A DNA stretch of 9,254 nt from an uncultured Lachnospiraceae bacterium. Lineage in GTDB: Bacteria; Bacillota; Clostridia; Lachnospirales; Lachnospiraceae. Below, piece by piece: positions 6,492-9,254 of this stretch. The DNA lies in NCBI GenBank assembly GCA_947068385.1, contig CAMTBF010000112.1, forward strand, positions 1 to 9,254. The letters are read 5' to 3'. The stretch's first letter is position 1, and each line of letters starts with the position of its first letter. Both the position numbers and the translations under genes were made by a program. The notes beneath the pieces were generated by a model that searched no databases, had not been told where the DNA came from, and saw only the letters and a program-made list of their open reading frames with translations.

Positions 6492-7493
6492 TCAGGGCCA
6501 CGCCAGGGGGAGCCGCCGGAAATACAGGTACCCATCGTCCGCAGGCGCCATGTACTCCACGGCTTCCGCGCTCCGGTCGAACAGGCTGCGGCTGTCATAT
6601 TCTTTGCCCTCTATGGACTGCTGCAAGATCAGATAAGCGGTTTCCGCGGGAAGCGCCAGGGTCTCCCCTGCGGCGGTGAGCTCCTCCAGCCGCTCTTGGC
6701 CGTAGCGCTCCAGCAGCCGGTTCTCCCCGTCCATCAAAAGCAGCTCCGTCTCCTGGGGCAGCCCGGTGCCGATGACGTTCACGGTAAATTCCAGGGTGCG
6801 GCCGGACTCCTCCCCGTTGGAGCTACGGCTGACGGATTCGGAGATGCTGTGGCTGAATCTCTGGCCGTCATAAAAAGAGTCCGAGGACACGCCGGAACCG
6901 GCCATCAGATAGATCTGCCCATCCGGCTGCTGATAGACGGGATTGAAGCAATAGTGGACATAGCTGTCCGCGCCGGTGTAAAAGTCCGCCTCGACGCTGT
7001 CCTTCTGGTCGGAGACGGAGTAATGGAGATTCGTGAACGGCAGGTCGCTGATATTGTACCTGTTTCCGGTGGCCTCATGGGTTCCGTCCTCCGGGGCCGC
7101 CAGGCTGTAGATGCCGTAGCCCTCCTGGCCGGGAAAGGTCACTGCGGCAGCGCCCGCGTCATATCCGGTGAAGCTGCCGTAGATCTTCACTGGCCCGGTG
7201 TCCTTTGCCACGAGTTCCCCGCGGCTGTTCAGCTCCAGGTCGAGTGGGCCCTGCTCGATAGGCTCTCTGGTCACGAAGACCCCGGCCAGCCGGGCATCCT
7301 GCCCGGGCAGCTCCTCCAAGGCCAGCCTGCCGCCTTCGGCCAGGGCGCATCCGCCTGAAAGCAGCGGGACAGCCAGAAGGAGCATGGCGGCTGGCAGGAA
7401 TCTGGCAGCTGACAGGTGCCTGGCGGTCAGCATACGCCTGGCTGTAAAAAGGGACTTTGCCATCGATTTGTGATGCAGTGCTCTATTTTTCAT
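6492..7493 (-). CDS. Putative lipoprotein of unknown function
   Basis: This 333-residue protein has a long basic n-region, a hydrophobic stretch (residues ~33-45, FLPAAMLLLAVPL) and a lipobox-like LSGGC with C49, so it is probably exported and lipid-anchored outside the membrane. The mature part (50-333) is polar, rich in Gly, Ser and Tyr, with GVFVTREPIEQGP near its start and SVSRSSNGEESGRTLEF in the middle; it lacks catalytic motifs I can name. I do not recognise a characterised family. The start at 7493 is favoured because AGGAGGAGG lies ~9 nt upstream and the ATG overlaps the regulator's stop by 11 nt (7483-7493), implying translational coupling. M11 and M21 would give a more usual signal-peptide length. 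Residues 14-37 form a 6-residue repeat (SLFTAR, RMLTAR, HLSAAR, FLPAAM). As last gene of the probable operon, it is likely co-regulated with the membrane protein. Confidence 0.8.
   Translation of the reverse strand: MKNRALHHKSMAKSLFTARRMLTARHLSAARFLPAAMLLLAVPLLSGGCALAEGGRLALEELPGQDARLAGVFVTREPIEQGPLDLELNSRGELVAKDTGPVKIYGSFTGYDAGAAAVTFPGQEGYGIYSLAAPEDGTHEATGNRYNISDLPFTNLHYSVSDQKDSVEADFYTGADSYVHYCFNPVYQQPDGQIYLMAGSGVSSDSFYDGQRFSHSISESVSRSSNGEESGRTLEFTVNVIGTGLPQETELLLMDGENRLLERYGQERLEELTAAGETLALPAETAYLILQQSIEGKEYDSRSLFDRSAEAVEYMAPADDGYLYFRRLPLAWP
7383..7454 (-). repeat. 18-bp tandem repeat in the lipoprotein signal-peptide region
   Basis: Four in-frame degenerate 18-bp units encode SLFTAR, RMLTAR, HLSAAR and FLPAAM. 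The last three share the base pattern CTG..C.GC.GCCA, pointing to duplication. The repeat lengthens the basic n-region of the signal peptide. Confidence 0.65.
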
Positions 7494-7719
7494 GCTCTGG
7501 TTCCTCCTCCTCTAATTTCCCATCGAATTTCAGGATATCGCCCACATCGCATTGCAGGTGATAGCAAATCCTGTTTATGGTGCCGAAGCGGACGCCCTTT
7601 GCCTTGCCGCTGCGCAGGATGGACAGGTTCGCCTCCGTGATGCCCACCAGGTGGCACAGTTCCTTGGAGGTCATGTGGCGTTCTCTTAATATTTCGTCAA
7701 GATATATCCGTATTGCCAT
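7483..7719 (-). CDS. Small Cro/C1-type HTH regulator, YozG-like
   Basis: This 78-residue protein is almost entirely a Cro/C1-type helix-turn-helix: MTSKELCHLVGITEANLSILRSG (residues ~16-38) carries the two DNA-contacting helices, followed by TINRICYHLQCDVGDILKF, the usual closing helices of the HTH_26/YozG type. The tail is acidic (KLEEEEPEHEK). AAAGGAG lies 7 nt before the ATG. In Firmicutes such small regulators are commonly encoded next to a DUF2975 membrane protein (for example yozG beside yoaS in B. subtilis, from memory), and here the upstream gene ends in a DUF2975-like way. It probably represses the operon from the paired inverted repeats at 8841-8905 (inference). The codons for the acidic tail also form the ribosome binding site of the lipoprotein gene. 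Confidence 0.9.
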   Translation of the reverse strand: MAIRIYLDEILRERHMTSKELCHLVGITEANLSILRSGKAKGVRFGTINRICYHLQCDVGDILKFDGKLEEEEPEHEK

Positions 7720-7741
7720 TCTAGGACTCCTTTTGCATTCA

Positions 7742-7774
7742 GCATGGGATTGCTTCGAAAAGCGCTTCCCATGC
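7742..7774 (-). other. Strong RNA hairpin between membrane protein and HTH genes
   Basis: Arms GCATGGGA (7742-7749) and TCCCATGC (7767-7774) pair perfectly, with an inner GCTT/AAGC stem and a CGAA loop. It lies ~20 nt upstream of the HTH ribosome binding site. No U-tract follows on the minus strand, so it is not an intrinsic terminator; mRNA processing, stability or translation control is possible. Confidence 0.6.
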
Positions 7775-7806
7775 CGATATCGTGAGATGCCGCCCCCTCC
7801 GGCGCT

Positions 7807-8820
7807 TCAGATGAACATGTCGTTGTCCTCTTTCAGCCGCCTGCTTTCCAGATACAGAACGCTCAGCGTCCGGAGGCCCAGGATGACGAGAATCTCGGGA
7901 AGGGGGAACAGGATTCTGTGGGAGCTGGTCAAAAGGAAACGGGAGAAGGCCAGCTGTAGGACGTTGAAGCCCGTGTTGGCGCACAGAATCAGGATCAGGA
8001 GCCGCCTGCTTGCGGTCTTCAGCCGTTCCATGGCATGGCAGGAGCCGGGGCCGAAGGGATCCCTTTCATAGTGCCGCAGAAAGGTGCCCATCAGGAGGAG
8101 CAGCGCAATCTGGGCCGCGCCCGGCAGCAGCTCCAGGATGGCCCGAAGGGCAAGGAACAGGGTGCTCATATTGACCAGAAAAGCCTCGGATCCGGTATTG
8201 CCCTCCCGCAGAGCGGTGAGCGCGGCCCAAAACTCGCCCCAGCCCTGTATGAGGAGGCTTACGGCCAGAACCAGCGCATAGAGGATTAGAAGGAGCCGCA
8301 GCCCACGGAGCGGGCTCCCGTGCAGGGGGTGTTTCCCGGTGGAATGTGTTTTTTCCGTGGAATGGCCTTCTTCCATAGAATGTCGCGCTTCTGTGTCATG
8401 CCCTCCGGCATTTCCGTGAGGACGCATATTCTGTGCCGGGCTTTCCTGCTTCTGTGCCGTCCCTCCTTCCATGCCCAGGAGGAAGCGCAGCAGAAGCCAT
8501 GTCAGCAGCAGGCTGTCGATGACGGAGGCCAGGGCAAATCTCGCGATTCCGCCCGCGGGCATGGGGGACAGATACCGGTCGATGTAAGAGGGATTCACAA
8601 AGAACCACAATCCCACGAAAAGAGCTGCCGACAGCGCCACCAGCAGGAAGTCCGCCCTGCAGGCCCGATGCCTGCGCAGCAATACGGCCGCCGCGGCCAG
8701 GGGAAAGCCGCTTATGGCAAGGAACAGAATCCATGCCGCTGCATTGCCGGCGCTGCCTGACAGGGAAAGGCGGCGCAGCAGCAGCCCCAGCTGTTCCCAG
8801 GGGAAGGTCATATAGTCCAT
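7807..8820 (-). CDS. Polytopic membrane protein with DUF2975-like C-terminus
   Basis: This 337-residue protein has about seven hydrophobic segments (roughly residues 28-48, 57-76, 92-116, 173-194, 214-248, 272-294 and 302-325). Between the third and fourth lies a hydrophilic loop (117-171) with His every six residues. The C-terminal part has DPFGPGSCHAMERLKTAS before a membrane segment, and the end LESRRLKEDNDMFI resembles the 'G..L..E.DLtI' ending of DUF2975 proteins (usually ~160-200 residues, four segments). Together with the adjacent YozG-like HTH gene, this makes a DUF2975-type assignment likely but not certain, since this protein is nearly twice as long. Function is unknown; such pairs are often viewed as membrane sensor plus regulator, which is inference. 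The start at 8820 has AAGAGG 7 nt upstream; the ATG at residue 4 is an alternative. It is the first gene of a three-gene operon. Confidence 0.8.
   Translation of the reverse strand: MDYMTFPWEQLGLLLRRLSLSGSAGNAAAWILFLAISGFPLAAAAVLLRRHRACRADFLLVALSAALFVGLWFFVNPSYIDRYLSPMPAGGIARFALASVIDSLLLTWLLLRFLLGMEGGTAQKQESPAQNMRPHGNAGGHDTEARHSMEEGHSTEKTHSTGKHPLHGSPLRGLRLLLILYALVLAVSLLIQGWGEFWAALTALREGNTGSEAFLVNMSTLFLALRAILELLPGAAQIALLLLMGTFLRHYERDPFGPGSCHAMERLKTASRRLLILILCANTGFNVLQLAFSRFLLTSSHRILFPLPEILVILGLRTLSVLYLESRRLKEDNDMFI
8329..8418 (-). repeat. 18-bp tandem repeat encoding a His-rich linker
   Basis: Five 18-bp units encode HGNAGG, HDTEAR, HSMEEG, HSTEKT and HSTGKH, placing histidines at residues 135, 141, 147, 153 and 159 of the membrane protein (H164 and H167 follow off-register). 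The last three units are most alike. The tract lies in the large hydrophilic loop. Confidence 0.8.
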
Positions 8821-8840
8821 ATCCGTGCCTCTTTTCTTTG

Positions 8841-8863
8841 AAATTATTGTTTTGCGATAATTA
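8841..8863. promoter_or_regulatory. Operator candidate O1: inverted repeat at the transcription start
   Basis: Arms AAATTATTG (8841-8849) and CGATAATTA (8855-8863) are separated by 5 bp and are near-complementary. The site sits just downstream of the predicted start, and its sequence is repeated in O2. Confidence 0.65.
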
Positions 8864-8870
8864 TGAGATT

Positions 8871-8899
8871 ACAATAGCAGAAAAATTATCGTTTGTCAA
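8871..8899 (-). promoter_or_regulatory. Promoter of the membrane protein-HTH-lipoprotein operon
   Basis: On the minus strand TTGACA (8899-8894) and TATTGT (8876-8871) are 17 bp apart, giving a start near 8864 and a ~44-nt leader. The -35 lies inside one inverted repeat; the start site lies beside the other. Confidence 0.8.
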
Positions 8900-8905
8900 T
8901 AATTT
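8883..8905. promoter_or_regulatory. Operator candidate O2: inverted repeat over the -35
   Basis: Arms AAATTATCG (8883-8891) and CAATAATTT (8897-8905) are separated by 5 bp and cover the -35 hexamer. O1 and O2 agree at 18 of 23 positions in the same orientation, with centres 42 bp apart (four helical turns). Confidence 0.65.
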
Positions 8906-9090
8906 GTCTCTTGAAATATTATTTGTGTATCATTAGAAGGTTCCACTAGAAAAGCGTTTGTTTCTTGCGCTTTTGGCGCATTGGGTGTATACTGTGGATA
9001 GTTCGGATTGGTGTAATTGTCAGTAGCATTGCTGTTTATGTCAGATCTTAAAATCAGGACAGTCTTTTCCTTCTCCTCGATAGTACGCAT
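8896..9090 (-). CDS. Possible small hypothetical protein (doubtful)
   Basis: A 64-residue frame begins with a basic/acidic helix-like part (MRTIEEKEKTVLILRSDIN) and continues with an Asn/Pro/Tyr-rich stretch (NYTNPNYPQYTPNAP). An in-frame stop sits directly before the ATG, so it cannot extend upstream, and no ribosome binding site precedes it. Its TGA lies within the TTGACA of the downstream operon promoter. I do not recognise it, and it may be non-coding or a decayed gene remnant. The low GC content contrasts with the genes to its left. Confidence 0.25.
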   Translation of the reverse strand: MRTIEEKEKTVLILRSDINSNATDNYTNPNYPQYTPNAPKAQETNAFLVEPSNDTQIIFQETNY

Positions 9091-9254
9091 TTAAATCAAT
9101 ATAAAAACGAGTATAATGTTTACATGAGCAAAGGAAAGAATAAAGGAAGGAATAAGGATAATCAGGAAAAACCGATATTTTACGAAATATCTTTGGTTGT
9201 AGAAAGTAATCAAAAATGTTTATACCTCTACCGTTGAATTATTTGCAAAAGCAC
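8906..9254. other. AT-rich region without a confident gene
   Basis: From about 8822 the base composition changes abruptly from GC-rich coding sequence to AT-rich sequence. Apart from two weak frames (8896-9090 minus and 9124-9237 plus), I see a -10-like TATAAT at 9112 and an inverted repeat at 9174-9191 (GATATTT, 4-bp loop, AAATATC). No tRNA, transposase or attachment site is recognisable. It may be a regulatory region for a gene beyond the window or the edge of transferred DNA. Confidence 0.5.
9124..9237 (+). CDS. Possible 37-residue Lys-rich peptide (very doubtful)
   Basis: A short frame begins MSKGKNKGRNKDNQEK and ends at TGA 9235-9237. TATAAT lies at 9112-9117, which would place the transcription start almost on the ATG (leaderless), but there is no matching -35 and no ribosome binding site. 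It may be the start of a broken gene. Listed only so that this AT-rich end is documented. Confidence 0.15.
   Translation: MSKGKNKGRNKDNQEKPIFYEISLVVESNQKCLYLYR

Noticed and set aside
6471..7358. A 295-codon plus-strand frame opposite the lipoprotein gene.
   Set aside because: The lipoprotein frame has a ribosome binding site, signal peptide and lipobox, and is coupled to the HTH gene; the opposite frame has none of these.
8329..8418. Considered as a CRISPR-like or intergenic repeat array.
   Set aside because: The 18-bp units are contiguous without spacers, degenerate and in frame within the membrane protein gene.
9216..9254. An ATG at 9216 opening a frame (MFIPLPLNYLQKH) that runs off the right edge.
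   Set aside because: It has no ribosome binding site or promoter at a suitable distance and only 13 codons are visible, so it cannot be supported.

Overview
The window looks like a chromosomal accessory stretch from a GC-rich Clostridia, most likely Lachnospiraceae. The signs are strong AGGAGG-type ribosome binding sites, TTGACA/TATAAT-type promoters, a cytoplasmic family 2 glycoside hydrolase beside a divergent AraC regulator, and a membrane protein/YozG-like HTH pair typical of Firmicutes. The genus assignment is inference. No rRNA, tRNA, CRISPR array or transposase gene is visible.

Layout, left to right: (a) 1-524, the 3' end of a larger + strand gene, not identified. (b) 534-1104, minus strand, a YefM/YoeB-type toxin-antitoxin pair with a consensus promoter; it meets the first gene tail to tail with a 9-nt gap. 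(c) 1306-1950, plus strand, a FrnE-like DsbA-family thiol oxidoreductase transcribed divergently from the antitoxin. (d) 2111-3253, minus strand, an AraC-family regulator divergent from (e) 3440-6268, plus strand, a 942-residue GH2 beta-galactosidase-like enzyme, followed by a hairpin terminator at 6404-6443. (f) 8820 down to 6492, minus strand, a three-gene set: a polytopic membrane protein with a DUF2975-like C-terminal end, a small Cro/C1-type HTH regulator, and a lipoprotein of unknown function whose start overlaps the regulator's stop. (g) 8906-9254, an AT-rich stretch with no confident gene.

How they may work together: the AraC regulator probably senses a sugar and controls the GH2 gene from a shared control region in which the two putative -35 elements overlap. 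The membrane protein, HTH regulator and lipoprotein form a probable autoregulated envelope operon. Its promoter is bracketed by two near-identical inverted repeats with centres exactly 42 bp apart.

The two most unusual signals are (1) this twin operator around the membrane-protein promoter, and (2) three in-frame degenerate tandem repeat tracts, all with an 18-bp (6-residue) period, in three different genes: the GH2 enzyme, the linker of the membrane protein and the signal-peptide region of the lipoprotein.
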